A stretch of 64,000 bases of DNA, from assembly GCF_017355855.1 (NCBI RefSeq), contig NZ_JAFEWD010000010.1, positions 124,001 through 188,000 of the forward strand, in the 5' to 3' direction. Shown here piece after piece: positions 7,923 through 18,457 of this stretch. The stretch comes from Pedobacter sp. SYSU D00535. GTDB lineage: Bacteria > Bacteroidota > Bacteroidia > Sphingobacteriales > Sphingobacteriaceae. How positions within the stretch are numbered: position 1 is the first letter of the stretch; the number at the start of each line of letters is the position of its first letter. Made by a program: the position numbers and the translations under genes. The notes below the pieces were generated by a model. It did no database searches, was not told the DNA's origin, and was given only the letters and a program-made list of their open reading frames with translations.

Positions 7923-9914
7923 ATGAAGTCTAAATCTCTTTTTATAACATTTTCTCTGTTTCTGCTCGCTTTTACTTGCTCATTTGGAAAAGCTAAGGGG
8001 TATTTGGTGAAGTCGCCTGATAAGAGAATCGTAGTGAAATTAGCGCTAGAGGAAACAATGACATGGAGTATACACTCTGATGGAAAAGCGATTATTCTCC
8101 CATCAGCTATCCAATTGCGCCTCAGCAATGGTCAGATCATTGGACGGTATCCGAAGGTTTTAAAGGCAGCAGTGCAAAAAGTAGCCAGTTCCTTTGAGAC
8201 GCCGGTCTATAAGAAAAAGAGTGTCCAGGACGTCTATAATCTTCTTACACTCGACTTTGACGGCGGATTTGGGTTGCAGGTAAGGGTTTATAACGACGGT
8301 GCGGCCTATCGGCTGGTAAGCAAAAATTTAACGGCATATAATGTTACTTCTGAAACGGCTGAATTTAATTTCGGGTCTGACCATAAGGTATTTATTCCTT
8401 ATGTTAATGATCCACGCGTGAAGGGTGACAAGTATCTCCATTCTTTCGAGGCGTTATATACTCGACAGAAGCTTTCGGAGTTACACCGCGACTCTCTAGC
8501 TTTTCTTCCTTTGCTGGTCGATCTGGGAAATGACCTGAAAGCAGCGGTGCTTGATGTGAACTTAGAAAATTATCCGGGTATGCTTGTAGTAAAGGGGAGA
8601 GCTAATTCTTTAAGTGCCCGGTTTGCCGGATATCCGGAACAGGAGGAGCCTGGAGGATACAGGCTATTTAATTCCGTTCCCATAAGAAGAGCTAACTATA
8701 TCGCCAAGGTGAATGGACCAGTGAAATTCCCCTGGCGGGCGGTAGTAATAACCAGAGCAGATAAAGATCTGCTAAATAATGATATGGTACAGAAGTTAGC
8801 AGAGCCCTCGCGGATTTCCGATCCTTCTTGGATTCGGCCGGGGAAAGTAGCATGGGAGTGGTGGAACGATTGGAATATTACCGGCGTTGACTTTCGGGCA
8901 GGTATAAATAATGCTACTTATAAATATTATATAGACTTTGCCGCAGCCAACAAATTGGAGTACGTTGTCTTGGATGAGGGTTGGAGTGATCCCACAGATC
9001 TTAACAAGCTAAATCCTGAGGTTTCTGTTTCCGAGTTAGTTGAATACGGGAGAAGCAAAGATGTTGGCTTAATTCTTTGGGCTTCCTGGCGAGCGTTGTG
9101 GAAAGACCTGGACAATGCTTTTGAAAAATACTCGAAGTTGGGGATAAAGGGTTTTAAGATAGATTTCCTCGATCGGGATGATCAGGTGATGACCAACTCT
9201 ACTTATATCATCGCCCAAAAAGCAGCAGAGCATAAGCTGCTGATTGATTTACATGGCGTTTATAAACCTGATGGTCTTCAGCGAACCTACCCCAATGTGG
9301 TAAACTACGAAGGCGTGAAGGGCTTGGAAAATTCAAAATGGGCGCCCAATGACGATGTTCCTCTTTACGATGTGACTGTTTCTTTTATCCGAATGCTGGC
9401 AGGGCCGATGGATTATACGCCAGGAGCACTTCGCAATGTCACTAAGGGGAACTTCTATCCCTCCAATTCGAGACCCATGAGTCATGGTACCAGAGCACAT
9501 CAGGTAGCTATGTACGTGGCATATGAAGCTCCGCTCCAGATGCTTGCAGATAGTCCTACTGAGTATATTAAAGAGCAGGAAACCTGCACATATATAAGTA
9601 GAATTCCTACTGTCTTTGACGAAACCGTACCACTCGCTGGAAAAGTCGGAGAGTTTGTTGCAGTCGCGAGGAGGAAAGGAGACATCTGGTACGTGGGTGC
9701 ACTTACAAACTGGACTCCCCGCTATTTGGAACTTGATCTTTCCTTCCTTGGCAACGGGGTGCACAAAGCTGAAGTATTTGCAGACGGCATCAACGCAGAC
9801 CGCAACGGCGAAGATTATATACTGAAGACCTCCACTATTTCAAAAGAGGCCAAAATGCGGATCCAACTTTCTCCCGGTGGAGGATGGACCGCAATCATTA
9901 CCAAAGAACGCTAG
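7923..9914 (+). CDS. GH97 retaining alpha-galactosidase
   Basis: 663 residues with a type I signal peptide (MKSKSLFITFSLFLLAF), an N-terminal GH97 beta-sandwich (SPDKRIVVKL..., about 30-280), a central (beta/alpha)8 barrel and a C-terminal domain. In the barrel, KIDFLDRDDQ places aspartate D414 where retaining GH97 enzymes (alpha-galactosidase type, as in Bacteroides thetaiotaomicron BtGH97b) carry the nucleophile; the inverting SusB-type alpha-glucosidases lack it. So an alpha-galactosidase removing galactose side chains from galactomannan is the best reading. Calcium-dependent in the family. It starts one base after the GH26 stop. Two hairpins downstream close the transcript. Confidence 0.87.
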   Translation: MKSKSLFITFSLFLLAFTCSFGKAKGYLVKSPDKRIVVKLALEETMTWSIHSDGKAIILPSAIQLRLSNGQIIGRYPKVLKAAVQKVASSFETPVYKKKSVQDVYNLLTLDFDGGFGLQVRVYNDGAAYRLVSKNLTAYNVTSETAEFNFGSDHKVFIPYVNDPRVKGDKYLHSFEALYTRQKLSELHRDSLAFLPLLVDLGNDLKAAVLDVNLENYPGMLVVKGRANSLSARFAGYPEQEEPGGYRLFNSVPIRRANYIAKVNGPVKFPWRAVVITRADKDLLNNDMVQKLAEPSRISDPSWIRPGKVAWEWWNDWNITGVDFRAGINNATYKYYIDFAAANKLEYVVLDEGWSDPTDLNKLNPEVSVSELVEYGRSKDVGLILWASWRALWKDLDNAFEKYSKLGIKGFKIDFLDRDDQVMTNSTYIIAQKAAEHKLLIDLHGVYKPDGLQRTYPNVVNYEGVKGLENSKWAPNDDVPLYDVTVSFIRMLAGPMDYTPGALRNVTKGNFYPSNSRPMSHGTRAHQVAMYVAYEAPLQMLADSPTEYIKEQETCTYISRIPTVFDETVPLAGKVGEFVAVARRKGDIWYVGALTNWTPRYLELDLSFLGNGVHKAEVFADGINADRNGEDYILKTSTISKEAKMRIQLSPGGGWTAIITKER

Positions 9915-9973
9915 TAAGGGCCACTTTTCTGAAATTCAACATTTTCCACCGAGACAGTTTTTTCGAGCTAGTC

Positions 9974-9993
9974 GGCCGTCCTTTTGGACGGCC
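9974..9993 (+). terminator. Hairpin after GH97 gene
   Basis: Perfect 8-bp stem GGCCGTCC/GGACGGCC with a TTTT loop, 60 bp after the GH97 stop. No T-run follows, so it is a terminator-like hairpin rather than a classical intrinsic terminator. Confidence 0.5.
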
Positions 9994-10045
9994 CCCCAGT
10001 TCCATCAACACAATGTCCCTCCTCAATAATTGGTTATATAGCAAG

Positions 10046-10077
10046 GCAGGCCTCTCCCAAAGGTCCTGCTTTTTTTA
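10046..10077 (+). terminator. Intrinsic terminator before the HTCS gene
   Basis: GCAGG...CCTGC stem with an extended imperfect inner part, followed by a run of seven T. It lies in the 470-bp gap (9915-10385) between GH97 and the regulator. The rest of that gap holds nothing else I can name beyond the presumed promoter of the regulator. Confidence 0.65.
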
Positions 10078-10385
10078 TAGGAAGCACAGGGCCTTGTCTA
10101 CAACCCATCAGCTTAACATTTACCTGCATAGTTTTTATCAAAAGCGTCAGTAGTTTGACCTTAGTTTTGATGATGCATGAAGATAGACTTCCGTTCCTTT
10201 CAACTTTCCGGAGAGTGGGGAAGGTGTTGCGTTTGAAAATTTGATAAAGAAGGACAGCAAGGCTGTCCGTACATATTTTCTTTTTTGCAATGAAGACGAT
10301 CGGTAACCGTTGGTGTATTATCGCGTATACCAATTATTGCTACAGGTGATGGAATCTGTCTTCGGAATAAAGTATAACCTGAATT

Positions 10386-13300
10386 ATGTTTTCGAGATTT
10401 ATCTTTTTTTTAGCGTGTATAGTTACACCTGCTCTTGTTCTGGCCCAGCAGGGCGGCTATCAGTTTTCTCATCTGACAGTTAGAGACGGACTTCCTCATA
10501 ATCAGATTAATTGCATTTATAAGGACCAAAAAGGATTCATTTGGTTCGGTACTGTGGCTGGCTTAGCCCGTTTTGACGGTTTTTCATTCAAGCTTTATCA
10601 ACATAAATCCTCTGATTCTACTACTGTTGGAGACAACGATATTCGGAGTATTAACGAGGGTCCAGGAGGAAAGATGTGGGTAGAGAGTAGAGTCGGCGTT
10701 CATGTTTATGACCCTAAAACGGATCGCTTTACCCCTCGGGTTGACCAGGAACTCCGAAAACTAAGCATTCCCGATAACACGATAAAGGTGGTAAGGAAAG
10801 ATAAGTCAAATAACTTCTGGTTTATTTCCGGCAAGACCGGGCTATATCGCTTCGATCCTAGAAGGCAAACTACAAGCTACATCAAACATATTCTCCGGGA
10901 CAGGACTACCATTTCTTCATCCCCAATTATTGATCTCAGATTTGGCCCCAACGATGAGCCCTGGCTAATACATGTTGATGGCTTATTGGAAAGGATAGAT
11001 CGAAAAACGGAGCAGGCGGTACAACGGGTCCAGCTGGTAAGCAAGCAAATAAAAATCAAAAACGATACCTATAAGATCTTTATCGACAGTGAAGGGGACC
11101 TATGGGTGTACGACAGTATGTTTTCCCAGGGAGTGTTTTATGTCGATAAACTTTCAGGAACCGTCAAGACGATAAATAAAACTTCGTTTCCTTATCGTCT
11201 GAGCTCAAACATTGTCTCAGGTATTATCGAGGATGCAAATAAAAAGATTTGGATTGCCACAGACCATGGCGGCTTGAACATTATAGATAAGGCAAACCGA
11301 AAGGTCGGCTACATTTTTAACCAGGAGGACAACGAAAAAAGCATTAGTCAGAATAACTTGTCCTCTATTTATTACGACGACCTGGGTACACTATGGGTAG
11401 GTACGTATAAACGTGGAGTAAATTATTTCCATCCCGGAATTGTAAAGTTTGGACTGGTAAAACATTCCAGATCTCCTAATAGTTTAGTTTATAACGATAT
11501 AAACGACTTTGTTGAGGATAGGGCTGGCAATCTCTGGATAGCTACAAATGGGAAAGGTTTGACCCATTATAATAGGAAGCTGCAGACATTTAAGACCTAC
11601 CAGCATGTACCATCAGATCCCAATAGTTTGGCACATGATGCTGTCGTGTGTACGTATTTTGATAAAGCCGGGAAGCTATGGGTTGGAACTTACTCGGGCG
11701 GTCTTGATTATTTCGACGGAACGAAATTTCATCACTTCAAGCACAACCCGACGGATGCTACAAGTATAAGCGACAACAGGATTTCGGCAATTTTAGAAGA
11801 TTCTTCAGGTCGCTTTTGGATTACTACGATGGGTGGGGGCTTAAATCTCTTTGACAAGGACACTAAGCGCTTTAAGGCCTTCAACGTACAAGGGGGACAC
11901 CTCAATTCAAACTATATTTTTTGTATCCTCGAAGATTCGCGAAGAAATATATGGATTGGTACCGGCTATGGACTGAGTGTTCTGCCCTATAATTCGGGCA
12001 AGTTTTTTCACGTTGTCAACCGTGGGGAAAACGGGAATAGCTTAGTTCACAATTCCATCAATTGTCTTCGCGAAGATAGCAAAGGGAATATTTGGATAGG
12101 AACGAGAGAGGGTTTGAGTATTTATAATCCCCGAGCGAAGAAGTTTGCTAATTATTCTGTGGCGGACGGTCTCCCAGATAATAATATTCAGGAGTTGGAA
12201 AGTGATAAGGGAGGGAATTTTTGGATTAGCACGTCTAATGGCTTATCAAAGGCATCCGTACAATACGGGCGCGAATTCGCGCTGAAGTTTACCAATTTTG
12301 ATGAAAGTGACGGACTTCAGGGAAAGGAATTTAATAGAGCTGCTTCCCTTAAACTAAAGTCCGGTGAGCTCGTTTTTGGAGGCGCCGACGGCTTTAACAT
12401 CTTTGATCCGGCTAAAATCAAGATCAATAAAAACAGAAGTCCCTTATTCATAACCGACCTGCAATTGTTTAACAAGTCAGTTAAGGTTGGGGAAGTTATT
12501 GATGGTGACGTAGTTCTTGACCAATCGATATTGGACACTAAAGAGCTGATTTTAAAAAGTCATCAGAACGTTTTCACGATAGCCTTCGCTGCCTTAAACT
12601 ACCTGGAGCCGCACAAAGTAAAACATCAATATATGATGGAGGGTTTTGACCGGACCTGGACTACTGCTGAAACCGGTGTACGGAAAGCAACATATACCAA
12701 TCTCGACGCGGGCGATTATACCTTTAAAGTAAGAGTGTCATCTCCAGATGGAGGCTGGACAGAGGATCCGCTTGAACTCCGGGTGCGTGTACTTCCTCCT
12801 TTCTACAAATCGTCATGGGCCTACACGCTATATGCGCTCGCTTTTTTTGGTTGCTTATATCTTATTAGACAAAGGGGTATAAGGAAGTTGAAGAGCGAAT
12901 TTGCAGCAGAGCAGGATCGTTTAGAAATGCAAAGGGTGATCGATCAGGAGAAGGCGGAAGCAAAACGACTGATTGAACAGGAACGTCTCGAAGCGATGAG
13001 ATACAGAGAACTGGATGCCTTGAAGATTAAGTTTTTAACAAATATCAGTCATGAGTTTCGGACCCCGCTATCGCTCATACTAGCTCCTATTGAAAAGCTG
13101 CTAAAACAGAATCAGGAAAATCCTAAAACCCTCGATCAAATTGCTGTGATTAAGCGAAATGCAAGGCGACTGCTGCATTTGGTCAACCAGTTGTTGGATT
13201 TCCGGAAAATGGAACTTAAGGAACTCAAGCTCCAGAAACGCTCGGGCGACATTGTAAAGTTTGTAAAGGAAATTGCTTTTTCCTTTAAAGACATAGCGGA

Positions 13301-14573
13301 ACAGAAAAAAATCCAGCTCACCTTCAACTCTGCTTTTGATGAACTGGTCATCTCGTTTGACCAGGATAAAGTGGAGCGTATCCTATTTAACTTACTCTCC
13401 AATGCTTTCAAATTTACTCTTGAAGGCGGCAGGGTAAGTGTCACAGTAGATATTACAACGGACAAACAGCTGGAAATAAAAGTTCGGGATACGGGAATTG
13501 GAATCGAAAGGGACAAGCAAGCGAAGATTTTCGAAAGCTTTTTCCAGAACGAAATACCTGACGCCATCATAAACCAGGGAAGTGGAATAGGTTTATCAAT
13601 AGCCAAAGAGTTCGCACGATTGCATGGTGGCGATATTCTTCTAGAAAGTGAGGTAAACCTTGGTAGTTGCTTTACACTACTTTTACCATCAGCCAGTCCT
13701 ACAATCGACGCTAAAACTGAGGAACCCCTGGAAGAAATAATAGTAGGAGACAGCGAAGCCGTTGAGCTGGTAAAACCTGAAGATTCTCCGGTCTCCACTA
13801 AAAAACTTACTGTACTTATAGTCGAAGATGATGCGGATTTTAGGTTTTATTTAAAAGACAACCTGAAGGAAGATTTTAATGTGATCGAGGCCGGCAATGG
13901 CAAGGAGGGCTGGCAGAAGGCCTTATTTTATCATCCCAGCATAGTGGTAACGGATATATCAATGCCAGAAATGAATGGGATTGAACTTTGTAAAAAGATA
14001 AAGAACGACAACCGGACACTACATATTCCGGTGGTCTTACTTACCGCTAATACTGGCGAACAGAGCCACCTGGAAGGACTAGGCTCGGGAGCGAATGATT
14101 ATATGACGAAGCCCTTCAGTTTTGAAATCCTGCAGACCAAATTGCGTAACCTTCTCAAGCAGCAGGAATCGTTTCGGAAGACTTACCAGCGACAGGTGGA
14201 GGTAAAACCTGCAGATGTGGAAATCGAATCGGCAGATGAGAAGTTTTTGCAGGAGGCCATTAAGATTATAGAAAAGAATATCTCGAATACCAACTTCTCG
14301 ATAGATGAATTAAGTGTTCTTTTATATGTAAGCAGAGTAACGCTTTATAAAAGAATATTTAATCTTACAGGAAAGACGCCGCTTGAGTTTTTAAAATCTT
14401 ACCGAATGAAACGAGCCGTTCAGCTACTCGAGAGAGGCGATTTCACTATCTCACAAGTTTCGTATAAAGTAGGATTTAAAACTGCGAGGAACTTTGTGAA
14501 GTCTTTTAAAACGGAGTTTGGGGTTGTACCATCGAAGTACCTGCAAAGTAAGGATGTGAGTGCTAGTGAGTGA
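10386..14573 (+). CDS. Hybrid two-component system regulator (HTCS)
   Basis: One-protein sensor and transcription factor of 1395 residues, the usual controller of Bacteroidota PULs. Signal peptide, then a periplasmic sensor of repeated beta-propeller strands (many W-I/V-G-T and GL-x-x-Y/F repeats, about 25-730). Next come a Y_Y_Y domain near 735-800, one membrane segment near 809-828 and a coiled coil. The histidine kinase domain has H889 in NISHEFRTPL and an HATPase with NLLSNAFKFT and DTGIGI. A receiver domain (phospho-acceptor D1190 in VTDISMPEMNG) and a C-terminal AraC-type helix-turn-helix (about 1290-1390) complete it. Intact. It lies between the two arms of the mannan locus and likely senses a manno-oligosaccharide; the ligand is inference. 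Confidence 0.95.
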   Translation: MFSRFIFFLACIVTPALVLAQQGGYQFSHLTVRDGLPHNQINCIYKDQKGFIWFGTVAGLARFDGFSFKLYQHKSSDSTTVGDNDIRSINEGPGGKMWVESRVGVHVYDPKTDRFTPRVDQELRKLSIPDNTIKVVRKDKSNNFWFISGKTGLYRFDPRRQTTSYIKHILRDRTTISSSPIIDLRFGPNDEPWLIHVDGLLERIDRKTEQAVQRVQLVSKQIKIKNDTYKIFIDSEGDLWVYDSMFSQGVFYVDKLSGTVKTINKTSFPYRLSSNIVSGIIEDANKKIWIATDHGGLNIIDKANRKVGYIFNQEDNEKSISQNNLSSIYYDDLGTLWVGTYKRGVNYFHPGIVKFGLVKHSRSPNSLVYNDINDFVEDRAGNLWIATNGKGLTHYNRKLQTFKTYQHVPSDPNSLAHDAVVCTYFDKAGKLWVGTYSGGLDYFDGTKFHHFKHNPTDATSISDNRISAILEDSSGRFWITTMGGGLNLFDKDTKRFKAFNVQGGHLNSNYIFCILEDSRRNIWIGTGYGLSVLPYNSGKFFHVVNRGENGNSLVHNSINCLREDSKGNIWIGTREGLSIYNPRAKKFANYSVADGLPDNNIQELESDKGGNFWISTSNGLSKASVQYGREFALKFTNFDESDGLQGKEFNRAASLKLKSGELVFGGADGFNIFDPAKIKINKNRSPLFITDLQLFNKSVKVGEVIDGDVVLDQSILDTKELILKSHQNVFTIAFAALNYLEPHKVKHQYMMEGFDRTWTTAETGVRKATYTNLDAGDYTFKVRVSSPDGGWTEDPLELRVRVLPPFYKSSWAYTLYALAFFGCLYLIRQRGIRKLKSEFAAEQDRLEMQRVIDQEKAEAKRLIEQERLEAMRYRELDALKIKFLTNISHEFRTPLSLILAPIEKLLKQNQENPKTLDQIAVIKRNARRLLHLVNQLLDFRKMELKELKLQKRSGDIVKFVKEIAFSFKDIAEQKKIQLTFNSAFDELVISFDQDKVERILFNLLSNAFKFTLEGGRVSVTVDITTDKQLEIKVRDTGIGIERDKQAKIFESFFQNEIPDAIINQGSGIGLSIAKEFARLHGGDILLESEVNLGSCFTLLLPSASPTIDAKTEEPLEEIIVGDSEAVELVKPEDSPVSTKKLTVLIVEDDADFRFYLKDNLKEDFNVIEAGNGKEGWQKALFYHPSIVVTDISMPEMNGIELCKKIKNDNRTLHIPVVLLTANTGEQSHLEGLGSGANDYMTKPFSFEILQTKLRNLLKQQESFRKTYQRQVEVKPADVEIESADEKFLQEAIKIIEKNISNTNFSIDELSVLLYVSRVTLYKRIFNLTGKTPLEFLKSYRMKRAVQLLERGDFTISQVSYKVGFKTARNFVKSFKTEFGVVPSKYLQSKDVSASE

Positions 14574-14618
14574 TCCTAAAAATAGCGGATGTTACATTTC
14601 ACAGGCCTAAAAGCTGCT

Positions 14619-14650
14619 GCGAGGTAGTCGAACGACACTTCGCCTTTTTT
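14619..14650 (+). terminator. Intrinsic terminator after HTCS gene
   Basis: Imperfect hairpin GCGAGGT.../...ACACTTCGC followed by CTTTTTT, starting 46 bp after the regulator stop codon. Confidence 0.65.
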
Positions 14651-15254
14651 AGGGTAATGGAAGTGCCTTGTTCAATGACAATGCTGCTCCGAGGGCCTGG
14701 GGATGGAGAAATTAACTCGTAACTTTCATCCAGCCCATGGATTTGGAGGCGAGTGAATTCACGTTCATAGAACTGTTTTTTGTCCTCTCAGTACCTCACA
14801 AGCCTACCTTTAATGCTATTGGCGCTGCAGTTCCTGCTTTCCAGCAAAAGCATCGAAAAGGATAACCGATTTGTGAAATTCATAATTCGTCTTGGCTATA
14901 CCACCGCCCGCTCGGGCACTAAAAAACACTTCAAACTTTTCAGTTAAAATACTATAAAACGGCACCTTATTGACTGCTTTGATTCCTGTTTTTAGTGTTA
15001 ATTTCCTCATTATTAGCGACTTTCTGTTGGTTAACATTTGGGTGCCTATTTCTTTTAAAAAGCAGCAATTCGCCTCATCTACTTTTACTTCACGACCAAT
15101 TACTAGCCGAAGTTATCAGGTTACACTGTACATCTCGATAGTAAGCGACTAAGCCAAGTCATCTGGAAATTTAATAACTAATTAACTAAACAAATGAAAG
15201 TATGAGGTAAACAGTTACAATGATCAATCAAACCAATTATGAAAAAATCGAAAA
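14651..15254. other. Long upstream region of susC
   Basis: About 600 bp between the regulator terminator and susC. A minus-strand frame (14816-15007 from its internal ATG) gives a 64-residue basic peptide without a recognised domain; it may be a small gene or chance. The candidate operator lies at 15078-15102. A long leader is common before susC genes. Confidence 0.4.
15078..15102 (+). promoter_or_regulatory. Candidate PUL regulator site (copy 2)
   Basis: TCTACTTTT followed by an ACGACCAATTA-type block, matching the stretch at 2710-2735 apart from one gap and a few changes, and about the same distance from the start codon. Candidate binding site for the regulator at 10386; not demonstrated. 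Confidence 0.4.
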
Positions 15255-15266
15255 ATGCTAATCAAA

Positions 15267-18200
15267 ATGAAAAAAGATAATTATAAGAAGTTTATACCAT
15301 TCCTATGCCTGCTGGTGACCATGCTGTCAGTCCTCAGTGCATATTCTCAAACTAATCGGGTTGTCACTGGTCGGGTTACTGACGAAAATGGAGAATCTCT
15401 TCCAGGCGTAACAGTTAACGTCAAGGGAACTAAAGTTGGAACGGTAACAGATATAAATGGTAAGTTTACCCTTACTCCTCCAGCAGGAAGTAAAACCTTA
15501 GTTGTTTCCTTCTTAGGGATGAATACAAAGGAAGTCGCAATTACTTCCGGTTCCGAATACACCATTCAGCTTACCAGTAATACAACTTCTCTGGACGAGG
15601 TAGTAGTTATTGGTTATGGGGCAGCAAGAAGAGCTGAAATAACTTCCTCGATTGCTTCGGTGTCTGAAAAGGACATTAAAAATACTCCTGTGGCAGGTAT
15701 AGATCAGGCCATCCAGGGGAAAATTTCAGGAGTAACTATTAACACGAACGGCGGTCAACCTGGCGGCGGTGTTTCCGTCCGGGTAAGGGGAGTGACTTCA
15801 GTAAATGGCAACGAACCCTTATATGTAATTGACGGTGTTCCGATTGGTGGAGCTCCTGGTACCAATTACAATGAGGGAGGTGCTGGAGCCGCTCAGACAA
15901 CTCAAAGCCCACTTGCGAATATCAATCCCGCCGACATCGCTTCTATTGATATTCTGAAAGATGCGTCGGCCCAAGCCATTTATGGATCACGTGCAGCCAA
16001 TGGAGTAGTGATCGTTACAACAAAAAAGGGAAGAGTTGGGGAATCGAAAATATCATACGACGTCTTTACTGGTGTTTCTCAGGTTCAAAGGCAGTTGGAC
16101 ATGATGAATTTAAGACAGTTTGCCCAATATGAAAATGAGGTACTTGAAGAGATTGCAACGGTTAACGAAAATCCCTATGTGCCTATTCCTGAGTACCGGG
16201 AGCCAGGCGTGTTGGGAGAGGGAACGAATTGGCAGGAGGCCTTATTTCAAAGAGGGACTACCCAACAGCATCAGGTAGCTTTTTCAGGAGGAGCCAATAA
16301 AACGACCTATTATACCTCCGCAAATTATTTTAATCAGTCAGGCGTTGTCATTGGTTCGGGTATAAAACGATATGCTGTCCGGGTTAACTTAGACCAGCAA
16401 GTGAAAGACTGGTTCAAGGTAGGGCTAAATTCAACATTTACTCGTTCGAACCAACAAGTATCATTAACCAACGGATCAGCTACCCCAATCAGCGTTGCAG
16501 TTTCCAACAGCCCGGCGGCCCCAATATTTGTGAACGGCCAATTTGCCCCCGCAGTTCAAATCGGTGGTTATAATTTCGGAAATAATCGGAATCCCATCGC
16601 CCTGGCATCCCTGAGAGATATTCGTAACATTCAGGCTAAGGCACTCGCCAGTCTCTACGGCGAAGTACAGTTCAATAAGAACTTTTCATTCAGGTCTCAG
16701 GTGGGGATCGATTACTCTGTGAACGAAAGCAACTTCTTCGAACCTGAGCTAACATATGGCAGCACGGCTATAATTCCCGTAAGCAGGATTAATATGTCCA
16801 GAGGGATTGCTTCATTCTGGAGCATAACTAACTATGTGAGCTATAATCAAACCTTCAACAAGCACAACGTTTCAGCACAACTAGGACAAGAGGCCTGGGA
16901 GTCAAAATGGGATGGACTAAGCGCTGGAAGAAGAGACTTAAATTTAAATTTCCAGTCTATTGGTGCAGGCTCAACTGTAGGACAAGAAACTGGTGGTAGT
17001 TTAAGTGAGCAGGCCATGGCTTCTTACTTTGGTCGGGCAGGTTATACATATGACAATAAATACTCTCTTAACGTATCTCTTAGAAGAGACGGGACGTCCT
17101 ACTTCGGTCCCGATAATAAGTACGGTTACTTCCCGGCGGTGTCTGTAGGCTGGACTGTGACGAACGAGAAATTCGCCGACAATCTAAACGTCCTGAACTA
17201 TTTGAAGCTTAGATTGGGTGCAGGTGCTGTTGGCAGGGGAGTTACAAACTATTCAAATGCATATACTGCAGGACTCAGACAGCAAACAGGAGCATTTGGC
17301 GCAGGAAGTTGGCCAAGTAACGTTCCTAACCCAGCCTTGAAGTGGGAGTCAGTTAATACCTACAACGCTGCTGTTGATGCCACATTGTTCAATAAGAAGT
17401 TGGAGTTGACAGTGGATGTTTATCGGAAGTTGACCACCGATATGCTTTTACCCTCCAGTTTACCAGCATATACCGGTATTGGAACAGCCTGGGATGATAT
17501 TCAGTCGCCAATTACAAACGCTGGTAAGATGGAGAACACAGGTATAGACGTTTCAGCAACCAGCTATAATATCCAAAAAAGCGCTTTCACATGGAGGACC
17601 TCTTTCAATATTACTCATTACAAGAACGTTTTGAAGGAGCTAAACGCGGGCACCAGCGCCATTACTATTGCCGCTACAGATGCGCTAAACGCTGACCGGA
17701 TTGTTACAAGAACGGTGGTTGGACAGCCAGTTGGGCAGTTCTACGGATACATTGCCGATGGACTATATCGGTCAGAAGAGGATATAGATAATAGCGCCAA
17801 AAATCCGCTTATCACAAAGGGTCCTAAGGGTATTTGGATAGGTGATGTAAAGTATAGGGATATCAGTGGTCCGGAAGGAAGTCCCGACGGTAAAATCGAT
17901 TCTTATGATGTAACCGCTATCGGAAACCCCAATCCTAAATTCACATTCGGATTAACGAATAACTTTACCTTTAAAAACTTCGATCTGTCATTCTTCCTTC
18001 AGGGAAGTTATGGAGCCGATATTCTCAACTTCACCCGCTTGCTGACTGAAGGTTCTTACAATGTGTATCACAACCAGTCAGTAGACGTTTTCAACAATCG
18101 TTATTCTCCCTCTAATCCTGCAGGTACGCTTCCAAGGTACAACCAATGGCACGGAGATAACGTCGCTCTTTCTTCACGGTTCGTGGAGGACGGGTCCTAT

Positions 18201-18437
18201 TTAAGGATTCAAAATGTGACGCTTGGTTACAACCTTCCAAAAAGTCTAATAAGCAAAGCTAAGATTTCAAATGCACGGGTTTTTGTCCTGGGCCAAAACC
18301 TGTACACTTTCACCAAATACACCGGTTTAGATCCAGAGTTGGGTTCTTATAATAATAATGCCCTGATGTCTAATGTGGATAATGGTAACTACCCAAATCC
18401 TCGGACTTTCACAATTGGCGCTAACATCATATTCTAA
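15267..18437 (+). CDS. SusC-like TonB-dependent outer membrane transporter
   Basis: Outer-membrane glycan importer of about 1056 residues. Start at 15267 gives a short basic signal peptide ending SAYSQ; an in-frame ATG at 15255 is an alternative. The CarboxypepD_reg-like N-terminal domain starts VVTGRVTDENGE. It is followed by the DEVVVIGYG TonB box region, a plug domain with the SusC-typical PLYVIDG and SAQAIYGSRAANGVVIVTTKKG, and a 22-strand barrel ending in an aromatic residue (GANIIF). SusD follows after 20 bp. Together they should form the pedal-bin import complex for manno-oligosaccharides. The substrate is inferred from neighbours. Confidence 0.96.
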   Translation: MKKDNYKKFIPFLCLLVTMLSVLSAYSQTNRVVTGRVTDENGESLPGVTVNVKGTKVGTVTDINGKFTLTPPAGSKTLVVSFLGMNTKEVAITSGSEYTIQLTSNTTSLDEVVVIGYGAARRAEITSSIASVSEKDIKNTPVAGIDQAIQGKISGVTINTNGGQPGGGVSVRVRGVTSVNGNEPLYVIDGVPIGGAPGTNYNEGGAGAAQTTQSPLANINPADIASIDILKDASAQAIYGSRAANGVVIVTTKKGRVGESKISYDVFTGVSQVQRQLDMMNLRQFAQYENEVLEEIATVNENPYVPIPEYREPGVLGEGTNWQEALFQRGTTQQHQVAFSGGANKTTYYTSANYFNQSGVVIGSGIKRYAVRVNLDQQVKDWFKVGLNSTFTRSNQQVSLTNGSATPISVAVSNSPAAPIFVNGQFAPAVQIGGYNFGNNRNPIALASLRDIRNIQAKALASLYGEVQFNKNFSFRSQVGIDYSVNESNFFEPELTYGSTAIIPVSRINMSRGIASFWSITNYVSYNQTFNKHNVSAQLGQEAWESKWDGLSAGRRDLNLNFQSIGAGSTVGQETGGSLSEQAMASYFGRAGYTYDNKYSLNVSLRRDGTSYFGPDNKYGYFPAVSVGWTVTNEKFADNLNVLNYLKLRLGAGAVGRGVTNYSNAYTAGLRQQTGAFGAGSWPSNVPNPALKWESVNTYNAAVDATLFNKKLELTVDVYRKLTTDMLLPSSLPAYTGIGTAWDDIQSPITNAGKMENTGIDVSATSYNIQKSAFTWRTSFNITHYKNVLKELNAGTSAITIAATDALNADRIVTRTVVGQPVGQFYGYIADGLYRSEEDIDNSAKNPLITKGPKGIWIGDVKYRDISGPEGSPDGKIDSYDVTAIGNPNPKFTFGLTNNFTFKNFDLSFFLQGSYGADILNFTRLLTEGSYNVYHNQSVDVFNNRYSPSNPAGTLPRYNQWHGDNVALSSRFVEDGSYLRIQNVTLGYNLPKSLISKAKISNARVFVLGQNLYTFTKYTGLDPELGSYNNNALMSNVDNGNYPNPRTFTIGANIIF

Positions 18438-18457
18438 CCAATTTAACAAAATCAAAA

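Noticed and set aside
7610-8128. 172-codon minus-strand ORF opposite GH26 and GH97
   Set aside because: Shadow of two well-supported genes on the other strand.
9884-10333. Several 86-99-codon ORFs on both strands between GH97 and the HTCS gene
   Set aside because: They run through terminator hairpins, overlap each other and show no protein-like pattern.
13136-13798. 220-codon minus-strand ORF inside the HTCS gene
   Set aside because: Serine-rich shadow frame opposite the kinase domain; no independent evidence.
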